From the NCBI RefSeq assembly GCF_900115585.1, contig NZ_FOWZ01000001.1, forward strand, positions 496,001 to 560,000: a DNA stretch of 64,000 bases, read 5' to 3'. This DNA is from Qipengyuania nanhaisediminis (GTDB taxonomy: Bacteria; Pseudomonadota; Alphaproteobacteria; Sphingomonadales; Sphingomonadaceae). A model generated the notes under the pieces. The model searched no databases. It was not told the DNA's origin and was given only the letters and a program-made list of their open reading frames with translations. Position 1 is the stretch's first letter. Every line of letters starts with the position of its first letter. Below are positions 43,963 to 52,209 of the stretch, in pieces. Both the position numbers and the translations under genes were made by a program.

Positions 43963-44445
43963 TCAGATCCGGTCGGACAGGATCGCGGCCAGTTTCTCTA
44001 TCCCGGCGCGGTCTTCATTGTCGAAGCGAGCCTTTTGGGGGCTGTCCAGGTCGATAACCGCGACGACTTGGCCTTCGCGGACCACGGGAACGACCAGTTC
44101 CGAATTGGTATCGGCGTCGCATGCGATATGCCCCGGAAACGCGTGGACATCCTCGACCAACTGAGTTTCGTTCTTGGCTGCAGCTACACCGCAAACGCCG
44201 CTACCGAGCGGTATCCGGATGCAGGCCGGACGGCCCACAAAAGGACCGAGCACGAGCTCACCCTCGACAAGGCGATAAAAACCCGCCCAGTTCAGCTCTG
44301 GAAGGAACTCCCAAAGCAAGGCAGCGCTGTTCGCCATATTGGCGACGGCATCCGGCTCGCCGGACGTCAGGGCGTCCGCCGCCTCGCATAGTTGCCGGTA
44401 TGCTTCGGGCTTGGGGCAATCGGGATCGGGACGAAAATCAAACAT
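43963..44445 (-). CDS. msrC: free methionine-(R)-sulfoxide reductase (GAF type)
   Basis: A 160-residue single GAF-domain enzyme that reduces free L-methionine-R-sulfoxide. The catalytic/resolving cysteine pattern of fRMsr is present: C in RPACIRIPLGSGVCG and C in FPGHIACDADTNSE, with the conserved GRPACIRIPLG and SELVVPV segments. The gene name follows E. coli usage. It is divergent from the sugar dehydrogenase gene. Confidence 0.9.
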   Translation of the reverse strand: MFDFRPDPDCPKPEAYRQLCEAADALTSGEPDAVANMANSAALLWEFLPELNWAGFYRLVEGELVLGPFVGRPACIRIPLGSGVCGVAAAKNETQLVEDVHAFPGHIACDADTNSELVVPVVREGQVVAVIDLDSPQKARFDNEDRAGIEKLAAILSDRI

Positions 44446-44522
44446 GCCAGCGATCTAGGCGGCGGCGCGCGCGATGCAAGGGGCGTTGCGGGTCAAGCCT
44501 CGCTGGCGTAACGCTGGATCGC

Positions 44523-45974
44523 ATGAGCATCCTCAAAAAGCTGGGCATCGCCCTTCTCGTCATAATCGTGATCCTCGGGATCGTCTTCTTCTTCGTCTCG
44601 CGCGGCGACACGGCCGACATTCCGTTCGACGAGGTGGTGGGCACCGATCCGCGTCTCGATGAACCGGATGCCGAAACCTTCCCGACCATTGCGATCGCCG
44701 AGCCGATCGGCTGGCAGGAAGGCGAAGTGCCGGATGCCGCAGAAGGCTTTCAGGTGCAGCGCTTTGCGGACGGGTTGGACCATCCGCGTACCCTGCAGGC
44801 CCTGCCGAACGGCGATATTCTGGTCTCGCTGACACGCGCTCCCGCCAAAGACGGGGGCGGCCTGACCGCGTGGATTGCCGATTTGCTGATGAGTCGTGCG
44901 GGCGCCGGGGGCGAATCGCCTAATCAGGTGGTCTTGCTTCGGGATGGTAACGGCGACGGAATTGCAGAAACGCGCCAGGTGCTCATCGACGGCCTCGATT
45001 CTCCTTCGGGCCTCGCCTGGACGGATGGCACTCTCTACGTCGCGAATCACGACGAAGTGCTTGCATTCCCCTACGAACTTGGTGCCGACGCACCTTCTGG
45101 CGAAGCGGTCAAGGTTGCCGACCTGGCGCCGGCTGGCGGCCACTGGATGCGTAATCTGGCCATCCACCCTGACGGTGACAGGCTCTATGTGGCGGTCGGT
45201 TCGGATACCAATATCGGCGACAAGGGTATGGAGGCAGAAGAGGGCCGCGCCCTGATTTGGGAGATTGATCTCGCTTCCGGAACCCAGCGAATGTTCGCCG
45301 GCGGGCTTCGCAATGCAAACGGCCTGGATTTCAGCCCCTGGTCGGGTGAGCTCTGGACGACCGTGAACGAGCGCGACATGCTCGGGTCGGACCTTGTGCC
45401 CGATTACCTCACCAATGTTCCCATAGGCGCGCAATACGGCTGGCCGTGGGTATATTGGGGCGACAACTTCGATCGCCGCGTAAAATATCCCTACCCCTCT
45501 TACATCAACTACATTCGCACGCCCGAATATGCGCTTGGCCCTCACGTGGCGGCGCTGGGCCTGGTCTTCAGCCGCGAAGGTGCAGCATTGGGCGAGGGCT
45601 TCTCGAGCGGGGCCTTCATTGCGCGCCACGGTTCGTGGAACCGGAAGCCGCCGTCGGGCTACGACGTCGTTTACGTTCCTTTCGACGACCGCGGAAACCC
45701 GACCGGGCAGCCGATCGAGGTTCTGGGCGGCTTCCTGACCGGTGATGGGAAGACCCGCGGGCGGCCGACGTGGGTCGAATGGGCCGGAGACGGCTCGCTG
45801 CTGGTTAGCGACGACACTGCCGGGATCATCTGGCGCGTCAGCGCTCCAGGCGCCACGCCCCAGGGCGCTATCGAAAGGGTTACCGGTCGCAGCCTGCCTC
45901 CGCAGCGTGAGCTTAGAGGGCAAGCCGCGACGTTCTCCGGCGAAGATTTTGCCCGGGAAGTGACTGTAGACTAA
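44523..45974 (+). CDS. membrane-anchored PQQ-dependent-type sugar (sorbosone) dehydrogenase
   Basis: A 483-residue beta-propeller protein of the soluble glucose/sorbosone dehydrogenase superfamily. It has an N-terminal membrane anchor (about 5-25, GIALLVIIVILGIVFFF), so the propeller should face the periplasm. Seen motifs include GLDHPRTLQALPNGDILVS, GGHWMRNLAIHPDGDRLYVAVGS (substrate His region) and the NGLDFSPWSGELWTTVNERDM Ca/PQQ face. No dedicated electron acceptor is adjacent. The frame continues upstream to 44121 without a start supported by homology. Confidence 0.85.
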   Translation: MSILKKLGIALLVIIVILGIVFFFVSRGDTADIPFDEVVGTDPRLDEPDAETFPTIAIAEPIGWQEGEVPDAAEGFQVQRFADGLDHPRTLQALPNGDILVSLTRAPAKDGGGLTAWIADLLMSRAGAGGESPNQVVLLRDGNGDGIAETRQVLIDGLDSPSGLAWTDGTLYVANHDEVLAFPYELGADAPSGEAVKVADLAPAGGHWMRNLAIHPDGDRLYVAVGSDTNIGDKGMEAEEGRALIWEIDLASGTQRMFAGGLRNANGLDFSPWSGELWTTVNERDMLGSDLVPDYLTNVPIGAQYGWPWVYWGDNFDRRVKYPYPSYINYIRTPEYALGPHVAALGLVFSREGAALGEGFSSGAFIARHGSWNRKPPSGYDVVYVPFDDRGNPTGQPIEVLGGFLTGDGKTRGRPTWVEWAGDGSLLVSDDTAGIIWRVSAPGATPQGAIERVTGRSLPPQRELRGQAATFSGEDFAREVTVD

Positions 45975-45994
45975 GTCGCGCGGCGCAACTTGGC

Positions 45995-47734
45995 TTAGCC
46001 GAGCAGCGCCTCGGTGGGGATCGCGTAGAGATCTTCCGAACCTGCTGTCGCAGCGGCGCGCAGGCCGGCGGCTTCGGGCACGATACGATCGAGGAAGAAC
46101 CGGACGCTCGCCGGCTTGGTCTTGGCCAATGCCGGTGCGCTTCCAGCCTCTACGGCGCGCAGCTGGCGCACCAGCTGCCATGCGGCGACAGCTACGGACA
46201 GCATTGTCGTAAAGGCCACGCTGCCTGCGAGGCGGTCGTCGAGGCTGGCTTCCTCGCGCATCCACTTGGCGACCGCTGCGCAATCGCCGGCGAGCGCAAA
46301 CAACGCCGGTTCTTCGGCGCAGTCGCGCGCGATGTCTTCCGTCAGCGAGACTAGCGCTTGGCCGTCGTCCATGCCCAGCTTGCGTGTAACGAGGTCGGCG
46401 GCCTGAATACCGTTAGTGCCTTCGTAGATCGGTGCGATACGCGAATCGCGCCAATGCTGCGCGGCACCGGTCTCCTCGACAAATCCCATGCCTCCGTGGA
46501 CCTGGATGCCAAGGCTGGCGACTTCGATCCCGATGTCCGTTCCCCACGCCTTGATCAGCGGCGTCAGGACTTCGCCACGCGCGCGCGCCGCATCGTCGCC
46601 CAGCGTTCCGCGATCGACCTGGCCAGCGGTGTAGTAAAGCAAGGCTCGCGCGCCCTCGGTCAGGGCCTTCATCCTCAGGAGCATGCGGCGTACGTCAGGA
46701 TGCTCGATAATCGACACGGGATTGCGATCCGGAGAACCGGCGCGAGCCGATTGCACCCGCTCCTTAGCGTAATCGAGCGCCTGCTGGGTCGCGCGCTCGC
46801 CAATCTGGACGCCTTGGTTGCCGACATTGATGCGGGCATTGTTCATCATCGTGAACATGGCCATCAGCCCGCGGTGCGGAGCGCCGACCAGTTCGCCGAT
46901 GCATTCGTCGTTATCGCCATAACTCATCACGCAGGTGGGCGAGGCGTTGATACCAAGCTTGTGCTCGAGGCTGACGCAGCGCACGTCGTTTCGCGCTCCG
47001 GGATTGCCCTCGGCATCGACGTGATATTTGGGCACGACGAAAAGGGAAATGCCCCTACTGCCTTCCGGCGCATCCGGCAGCCGGGCCAGCACGAGATGGA
47101 TGATATTTTTCGAGAGCTCGTGTTCGCCCCAGGTTATGTAGATCTTCTGGCCCTTGATGCGGTATTTTCCGGCATGCTCACCATCTTCGATCGGTACGGC
47201 GGTTGCCCTGAGGGCGCCCACGTCGCTACCGGCCTGCGGCTCGGTAAGGTTCATCGTCCCGGACCATTCACCACTAACCAGTTTGGGAAGATATTTCTGC
47301 TGCAGTTCACCAGAACCGTGATGTTCTAGCGCCTCAATCGCGCCAACGCTCAGCATAGGCAGAAGGTTGAAGGCCATGTTTGCCGTGCCGAGATTTTCCA
47401 GCACATTGCATGCAAGCGTGAAGGGCAGACCCTGGCCACCGAATTCGGCAGGGGACGCGATCGCATTCCAGCCCTGTTCGACATAGGCCTCGTAGGCAGA
47501 GTCGAACCCGTCCGGCAGGCGCACCACCCCATTCTCTAGCTTTGCGCCCTCGAGATCACCGATTCGGTTGAGGGGGGCGAATTCCCCTGCCGCGAATTGT
47601 CCCACGCCCTCTACAATAGCCTCGACCATGTCGGGCTCGGCTGCGGCGAATTTCTCGGTCGTCGCGAGCTCTTCGATTCCGGCATTTACCCGAATGGCGA
47701 GCAGCTGGTCCTGGGTGGCGGGGGTGTAGGTCAC
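45995..47734 (-). CDS. acyl-CoA dehydrogenase
   Basis: A 579-residue acyl-CoA dehydrogenase of the long-chain bacterial type, with an added C-terminal domain (about 480-579). FAD-dependent removal of two hydrogens from acyl-CoA starts beta-oxidation. It has TEPQAGSDVG (FAD), RGISLFVVPK and the late YEGTNGIQAADLV region, where the Glu is the usual base position. The start is GTG 47734, after AGAGGAAT; the frame continues to 48259. It is divergent from sua5. Confidence 0.93.
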   Translation of the reverse strand: MTYTPATQDQLLAIRVNAGIEELATTEKFAAAEPDMVEAIVEGVGQFAAGEFAPLNRIGDLEGAKLENGVVRLPDGFDSAYEAYVEQGWNAIASPAEFGGQGLPFTLACNVLENLGTANMAFNLLPMLSVGAIEALEHHGSGELQQKYLPKLVSGEWSGTMNLTEPQAGSDVGALRATAVPIEDGEHAGKYRIKGQKIYITWGEHELSKNIIHLVLARLPDAPEGSRGISLFVVPKYHVDAEGNPGARNDVRCVSLEHKLGINASPTCVMSYGDNDECIGELVGAPHRGLMAMFTMMNNARINVGNQGVQIGERATQQALDYAKERVQSARAGSPDRNPVSIIEHPDVRRMLLRMKALTEGARALLYYTAGQVDRGTLGDDAARARGEVLTPLIKAWGTDIGIEVASLGIQVHGGMGFVEETGAAQHWRDSRIAPIYEGTNGIQAADLVTRKLGMDDGQALVSLTEDIARDCAEEPALFALAGDCAAVAKWMREEASLDDRLAGSVAFTTMLSVAVAAWQLVRQLRAVEAGSAPALAKTKPASVRFFLDRIVPEAAGLRAAATAGSEDLYAIPTEALLG

Positions 47735-47782
47735 GAATGCATTCCTCTTGGCTTTCTCGAGCGTCAGATATAGCGCGCGGGC

Positions 47783-48718
47783 ATGAGCGGCAAATACGCT
47801 ACGGAAACGCTTCAGGCGAACGAAAGTGGCATTGCACGTGCCGCGGCGATCCTGCGGGCGGGTGGGCTCGTCGCAGTGCCGACCGAAACGGTTTACGGAC
47901 TCGCTGCGAGGGCGGACAGTGAAGAAGCAGTGGGCCGCATCTACGAGGCGAAGGGACGGCCGAGCTTCAATCCGCTCATCGTCCATGTGCCTACGATAGA
48001 GCGGGCGGAGCGCCTCGCTGTATTCAGCGCGAAAGCAAGGGAGCTTGCGCAGGATTACTGGCCGGGGCCCCTGACGCTCGTACTGCCCAGGCGGGAAGAT
48101 GCAGGACTGGCAGCAAGGGTCGCGGCCGGACTCCCGACGCTGGCCCTGCGTATGCCGGATCATCCTGTCATGTCGGCATTGCTCGAAGCTGTCGACTTTC
48201 CCTTGGCGGCCCCGTCCGCCAATCGCAGCGGCTTTATCAGCCCGACGAGTGCGAAGCATGTGCTTGCCTCCTTGGATGGCCGTATCGATGCGGTGATCGA
48301 TGGGGGAGCGTCGCAGGCGGGGCTTGAATCGACGATTCTTGCTGTCCGGGACGACGGTAACGTCGACCAGCTACGACCGGGTCCGGTCAAAGTTGCGCGG
48401 CGCAACTCGGCTTCCGGCTTTGCGGGCATCGAGGCGCCGGGCCAGCTCGCCAGCCATTACGCTCCCGGAAAGCCCTTGCGCCTCAATGCTGGCGACCATG
48501 GAGATGACGAGTTCATGATCGGCTTCGGCGATATCGCTGGAGATTGCACGCTGTCCGAGGTCGGCGATCTCAAAGAGGCGGCGTCACGCCTCTATGCCTG
48601 CCTGCACCTCGGCGCGGCATCCGACAAGCCGCGCATGGCTGTGGCATCCATCCCGGATCGGGATATCGGCAAGGCGATCAACGACAGGCTGCGCCGCGCG
48701 GCGACACCGCCGGATTAA
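47783..48718 (+). CDS. tsaC: threonylcarbamoyl-AMP synthase (Sua5 type)
   Basis: Sua5/TsaC makes threonylcarbamoyl-AMP for t6A37 in ANN-decoding tRNA. The 311-residue protein has the YrdC domain (about 15-195) with VAVPTETVYGLAARADSEEAVGRIYEAKGRPSFNPLIVHV and PSANRSGFISPTSAKHV, plus the C-terminal Sua5 domain (ASHYAPGKPL linker). This is the longer Sua5 form. It converges with and overlaps the end of a leftward lipoprotein gene by four bases. Confidence 0.93.
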   Translation: MSGKYATETLQANESGIARAAAILRAGGLVAVPTETVYGLAARADSEEAVGRIYEAKGRPSFNPLIVHVPTIERAERLAVFSAKARELAQDYWPGPLTLVLPRREDAGLAARVAAGLPTLALRMPDHPVMSALLEAVDFPLAAPSANRSGFISPTSAKHVLASLDGRIDAVIDGGASQAGLESTILAVRDDGNVDQLRPGPVKVARRNSASGFAGIEAPGQLASHYAPGKPLRLNAGDHGDDEFMIGFGDIAGDCTLSEVGDLKEAASRLYACLHLGAASDKPRMAVASIPDRDIGKAINDRLRRAATPPD

Positions 48719-49044
48719 TCTTCGTCAGGTTCGACGGGAATAGTCGGCAAGATTTGCTGCATCTCGGCGTAGGTATCGCGCGCCTCGCTGCAGGCTCGGC
48801 GATTGCCTTCCTCGCATTCATCCAGCTGCTTTTCGTATTCCCGTTCCAGATTGGCCAGGCGCTCTTCGCGACGGCGAATCTCGCGCCCGCGCTTTTCATC
48901 GGCTTCCGACTGGCTGGTAGTCGCCAGGTCTACACCTTTGCTCACAACCTTTACGGGAGCGGTCGCAACATCGACAAGCGTGCTTACGCAGCCGCTTACG
49001 GAAAATGCGGCGAAAATCAGGGCAAGGGTGGCTGGGCGGCGCAT
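48715..49044 (-). CDS. small lipoprotein, unknown
   Basis: A 109-residue lipoprotein: signal peptide MRRPATLALIFAAFSVSGC with the cleavage cysteine at 19, then a helical charged mature part (EADEKRGREIRRREERLANLEREYEKQL, coiled-coil-like) and two more cysteines (DECEEGNRRACSEA). No family recognised. It is leftward and overlaps the tsaC stop by four bases. ATG 49044 is chosen because it gives the signal peptide; the frame is open to 49155. Confidence 0.72.
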   Translation of the reverse strand: MRRPATLALIFAAFSVSGCVSTLVDVATAPVKVVSKGVDLATTSQSEADEKRGREIRRREERLANLEREYEKQLDECEEGNRRACSEARDTYAEMQQILPTIPVEPDED

Positions 49045-49097
49045 GCGAAGTCCTTTCGCGTGGCCGCCTAGCCCATATTCCCTTGCCAGGCGATGAC

Positions 49098-49877
49098 TTA
49101 AGCTTCGGATTCTTCCGCGGCGTCGTCCTGCGCCGGTTTTGCGCCGCTGCGACATACCAGTTTGCCCGATCCCATCGAGGAGACTTCGCAGGTTGCGCTG
49201 CCGTTCACCGTCACCGTTCCCGATCCGACGATATTCGCTTCAACCGTGCCATCGGACGAAAATTCCGCATCGCCCGAACCGGCGACGGTGACTTCCGCGG
49301 TGTCGACCTGGAGATTGCTCATCGCGCCCTTACCGGTCCCGGCAATCGTCATTTCAAGCGACTTCGCATCGCCGGATGCCTCGAAATCGCCCGAGCCGGC
49401 AATGGTAACTTCGAGCTTCTCGGCCGCGATGGTGCCGACTTTCGCCGATCCCGACCCCGCGATGGTCGCTTCGGCCGGTCCGCTCATTTCGTCGGCTTCT
49501 ATGGTGCCAGAGCCAGCGAGGACCATGGCGGTCAGGCTAGGCATGGTGACCCGCACGGTAGCCGTGCCGAGGTCCTTGCCGCTGTCCTTTTCGCGGCTCA
49601 CGGCGAGAGAGTCGTTATCGAGATGAAAGCGCAAGGCATCGACTGCAGCCTGGTCGCCGGAGACCTCGATATCGAGCGCGTCGCCTTTGTTGACGATGAT
49701 CGTGTCGGGCGAGGCGAGAACGATTTCCGAAGGGTTCGCACCGGCCATGTCGACTTCTGCCAGCGGCACGCCTTCGCTATCGCCGATAGTGACGTTCACG
49801 CCGTCGCAACCCGCGATAAGCGTGCTGGCGGCCAGGGCGGCGACGGGCGCGAGGCCCTTGAGAATTCTGGTCAGCAT
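49098..49877 (-). CDS. head-GIN/DUF2807 lipoprotein
   Basis: A 259-residue lipoprotein (signal MLTRILKGLAPVAALAASTLIAGC) with the repetitive DUF2807 beta-helix pattern: repeated AGSG/AGTG turns about every 20 residues (VLAGSGTIEA, TIAGSGSAKV, TIAGSGDFEA, TIAGTGKGAM, TVAGSGDAEF, NIVGSGTVTV). This family is a predicted right-handed beta-helix on the cell surface or in the periplasm; function is unknown. ATG 49877 has GGGA upstream. Confidence 0.85.
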   Translation of the reverse strand: MLTRILKGLAPVAALAASTLIAGCDGVNVTIGDSEGVPLAEVDMAGANPSEIVLASPDTIIVNKGDALDIEVSGDQAAVDALRFHLDNDSLAVSREKDSGKDLGTATVRVTMPSLTAMVLAGSGTIEADEMSGPAEATIAGSGSAKVGTIAAEKLEVTIAGSGDFEASGDAKSLEMTIAGTGKGAMSNLQVDTAEVTVAGSGDAEFSSDGTVEANIVGSGTVTVNGSATCEVSSMGSGKLVCRSGAKPAQDDAAEESEA

Positions 49878-49953
49878 TGGCGGTATCCCTCTATTGCCCG
49901 CATTTTCCGTATTGCCTACGTAATACACTGAGGCCGCCAATTCAAGGCAAACG

Positions 49954-49984
49954 AAAAGGGCCGCCCCTTGCGGAGCGGCCCCTT
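49954..49984 (-). terminator. intrinsic terminator of carD
   Basis: On the minus strand a GC-rich stem GGGCCGC/GCGGCCC (49958-49964 with 49975-49981, plus A-T pairs with a bulge) precedes TTTTCGTTTG. It lies 28 bases after the carD stop. Confidence 0.7.
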
Positions 49985-50011
49985 CGTCGATTGCTCGATG
50001 GCGTTTGCCGA

Positions 50012-50545
50012 TCAGGCTTCTTCGGTGTTCTCGTAATACTGCGGCGCATGCTCGCGCAGGACATCGAGGATCTTTTCAAGCGCAGTCGCTTCGTCGGTTT
50101 CTTCCATCGCACCGAGCTCGCGAGCGAGGCGGCTGGAGGCAGCTTCGAAGATCTGGCGTTCGGAATAGCTCTGTTCCGGCTGATCGTCGGGACGGAAAAG
50201 ATCGCGCGTCACTTCGGCGATCAAGACGATTTCGCCCGAATTGATCTTGGCTTCGTATTCCTGCGCACGGCGCGACCACATGGTCCGCTTGACCTTGGGC
50301 TTGCCCTTCAGGGTTTCCATCGCTTCCTTGAGCGTCTTGTCCGACGACAGCTTACGCATACCAATCGATTCGACCTTGTTGACCGGGACGCGCAGGGTCA
50401 TCCGCTCTTTTTCAAAACGCAGTACGTAGAGGTCGAGCTGCATTCCCGCGATTTCTTCGCTCTGCAGTTCGATCACACGGCCCACACCGTGCTTGGGGTA
50501 AACGACGTAATCGCCAACGTCGAAGGCATCAGCCTTGCTCGCCAT
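50012..50545 (-). CDS. carD: CarD-family transcriptional regulator (CdnL type)
   Basis: CarD/CdnL binds the RNA polymerase beta subunit and stabilises open complexes at rRNA and growth-related promoters. The 177-residue protein has the N-terminal RID domain (FDVGDYVVYPKHGVGRVIEL through VPVNKVESIG) and a helical C-terminal DNA-binding domain with WSRRAQEYEAKI. ATG 50545 has AAAGGATT upstream. The frame is open to 50611 without support. An upstream -10-like TATAAT is described separately. Confidence 0.93.
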   Translation of the reverse strand: MASKADAFDVGDYVVYPKHGVGRVIELQSEEIAGMQLDLYVLRFEKERMTLRVPVNKVESIGMRKLSSDKTLKEAMETLKGKPKVKRTMWSRRAQEYEAKINSGEIVLIAEVTRDLFRPDDQPEQSYSERQIFEAASSRLARELGAMEETDEATALEKILDVLREHAPQYYENTEEA

Positions 50546-50706
50546 GCATAATCCTTTCACCGGGCCGACCGAGATTTCCGCGCTGCGAATGACCCTGCCC
50601 GCAATCCCCAAGGGAGCACGGTATAGTGGTCAAATTGCAGGTTGGATGCTCTTCCGGCCCTTTCGATTCTCACATCTGGCCGGGAGCACACCGGCGCAGT
50701 TGTTGC

Positions 50707-50712
50707 ATTATA
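50707..50712 (-). promoter_or_regulatory. possible -10 element for carD
   Basis: On the minus strand TATAAT occurs at 50712-50707 in an AT-rich patch between the yihY stop and carD. No good -35 is seen at 16-18 bases. If used it gives a leader of about 155 bases. Confidence 0.3.
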
Positions 50713-50728
50713 TAGCACAGTATGTGGA

Positions 50729-51634
50729 TTATTGCGAGTCTGCGACGCTTTCGGTCGATCGGGTTCGCGCTCCCTTCGCGCGCTCCGCCACCAGTTCCGC
50801 CCCGAGCAAGAGGAAGAAGCCGCTGGCATAGAACCAGGTGATCAGGACGATCACCGCACCCAGCGATCCGTAAGTGGCGTTGTAATTGCCGAAATTTGCG
50901 GCGTAGTAGGCGAAGGCTGCTGTTGCCGCGATCCAGGTCACTGCAAACAGTATGGCACCGGGCCAGATGACGTCCCAATCGGGCGCGGGCTTGTTGGGTG
51001 CAAAACGGTAGAGCAGGGCGGCCGCACCGCTGGCGACAAGCAGGAGGGTCGCGAAACCCGCAATATCGCCGATCGGACCGGACACTGCGGCAATGGCGGT
51101 AATCACCCCGCCGGCGGCGGCCAGTCCCACGACGCCTGCTATCGTTATAAGCAGTGCGACCAGGTTACCTTTTACGAAGCCGCGCTCTTCCTTCGCGCCC
51201 AAAGCGATGTTCAAACCCGTCATCAGGGCGCGCGCTCCGTTGCGGGCGCCGAACAGGGCAATTGCGAGCGAAAGCAGCAGGCCGAATCCCTTCGCCCCGG
51301 CTGCGCCTTCGCTCACATTCTTCAATTGATCGCCGATCAGTTCTGCCGCAGATGCGGGCAAATTCTCTGATAATGTCGCAATATGGCCCGCGACCGTCTC
51401 CGGATCGGCGAAGAGGCCATAGCCGAGAACCACTGCGCCGAGCGTAGGCACGAGGGCGAGCAACGCATAATGCGCCACTCCCGCAGCGATGATACCGATA
51501 TTGTCTTCGCCGCCCCTGGCCCAAGCGGCTTTCAGATCGTCCAGCAAAGCGATGGCTGGATCAGTCGCCTTCGCCGGGTTCAGGCGAGAAGTACTTGTCG
51601 AACTTGCCTTCTTCGCCCTTGTGTTCGTCCGCAT
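50729..51634 (-). CDS. YihY/BrkB-family membrane protein
   Basis: A 301-residue inner-membrane protein with six helices, matching the YihY/BrkB family (formerly annotated RNase BN); function unknown. Motif [30 protein letters not shown] is conserved. ATG 51634 makes the N-terminus overlap fdxA by 74 bases. TTG 51547 would avoid this and leave 12 residues before the conserved RGGEDN. The choice is not settled by sequence. Confidence 0.88.
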   Translation of the reverse strand: MRTNTRAKKASSTSTSRLNPAKATDPAIALLDDLKAAWARGGEDNIGIIAAGVAHYALLALVPTLGAVVLGYGLFADPETVAGHIATLSENLPASAAELIGDQLKNVSEGAAGAKGFGLLLSLAIALFGARNGARALMTGLNIALGAKEERGFVKGNLVALLITIAGVVGLAAAGGVITAIAAVSGPIGDIAGFATLLLVASGAAALLYRFAPNKPAPDWDVIWPGAILFAVTWIAATAAFAYYAANFGNYNATYGSLGAVIVLITWFYASGFFLLLGAELVAERAKGARTRSTESVADSQ

Positions 51635-51899
51635 CTGCGGGCGGCTCTTTCTGGCTGGTGATGTTCGGCCATTCGGCGGAGAACTTGGTGTTCAGCTCGA
51701 GCCACTTTTCCAGATTGTCTTCCGTGTCCGGCAGGATGGCTTCGGCCGGGCATTCCGGCTCGCACACGCCGCAATCGATGCATTCAGACGGGTTGATGAC
51801 GAGCATGTTCTCGCCTTCGTAGAAGCAGTCGACGGGGCAGACCTCGACGCAATCGGTGTATTTGCATTTGATACAAGCGTCGGTGACGACATAGGTCAT
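51561..51899 (-). CDS. fdxA: 7Fe ferredoxin FdxA
   Basis: FdxA is a bacterial 3Fe-4S/4Fe-4S ferredoxin. The 112-residue protein has the cysteines of both clusters in [20 protein letters not shown] and [12 protein letters not shown], then an extended acidic C-terminal tail. Its ATG overlaps the S4 gene stop by four bases. It is third in the leftward cluster helicase-S4-fdxA-yihY. Confidence 0.95.
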   Translation of the reverse strand: MTYVVTDACIKCKYTDCVEVCPVDCFYEGENMLVINPSECIDCGVCEPECPAEAILPDTEDNLEKWLELNTKFSAEWPNITSQKEPPADADEHKGEEGKFDKYFSPEPGEGD

Positions 51900-52207
51900 G
51901 GTGCGATATTTCCCTGTCTCGCAGTGGTCTTGCCGCTGCTATTTCCATTTTGTCCGCCCGGGTCAAGCTCGCGGTAGCAAGCCTGCGCTTCTCTTGGGGG
52001 TCCGCGGCGATCGGGTAGTGAGAGAACTTCGATCAGGCGCACTGCGTTCCCGAGGGGGAGGGTGAGCACATCGCCCGGCTGGATGTCCCGGCTGGACCTG
52101 GTGACGCGTTCGCCATTGCGCCGGATGTGACCCATGCCGACCAGCCTGTTCGCCGCGCTGCGGGTTCGCACGAAGCGCAGCAAGCAGAGCAAACGGTCGA
52201 TCCGCAC
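51896..52207 (-). CDS. S4-domain RNA-binding protein (Hsp15-like)
   Basis: A 103-residue S4 RNA-binding protein, like Hsp15/HslR, which recycles stalled 50S subunits. The S4 core is [32 protein letters not shown]. The start is GTG 52207, two bases after the helicase stop; the frame is open far upstream but overlaps the helicase gene. Its stop overlaps fdxA. RNA-binding next to an RNA helicase fits a shared RNA role. Confidence 0.9.
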   Translation of the reverse strand: MRIDRLLCLLRFVRTRSAANRLVGMGHIRRNGERVTRSSRDIQPGDVLTLPLGNAVRLIEVLSLPDRRGPPREAQACYRELDPGGQNGNSSGKTTARQGNIAP

Positions 52208-52209
52208 GC

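Noticed and set aside
44493-46283. 596-residue leftward frame over the sugar dehydrogenase
   Set aside because: Antisense to a gene with clear propeller motifs.
50723-50731. TGTGGATTA (TAATCCACA) near carD as a DnaA box
   Set aside because: A single isolated near-match with no origin features; expected by chance in a 64-kb window.
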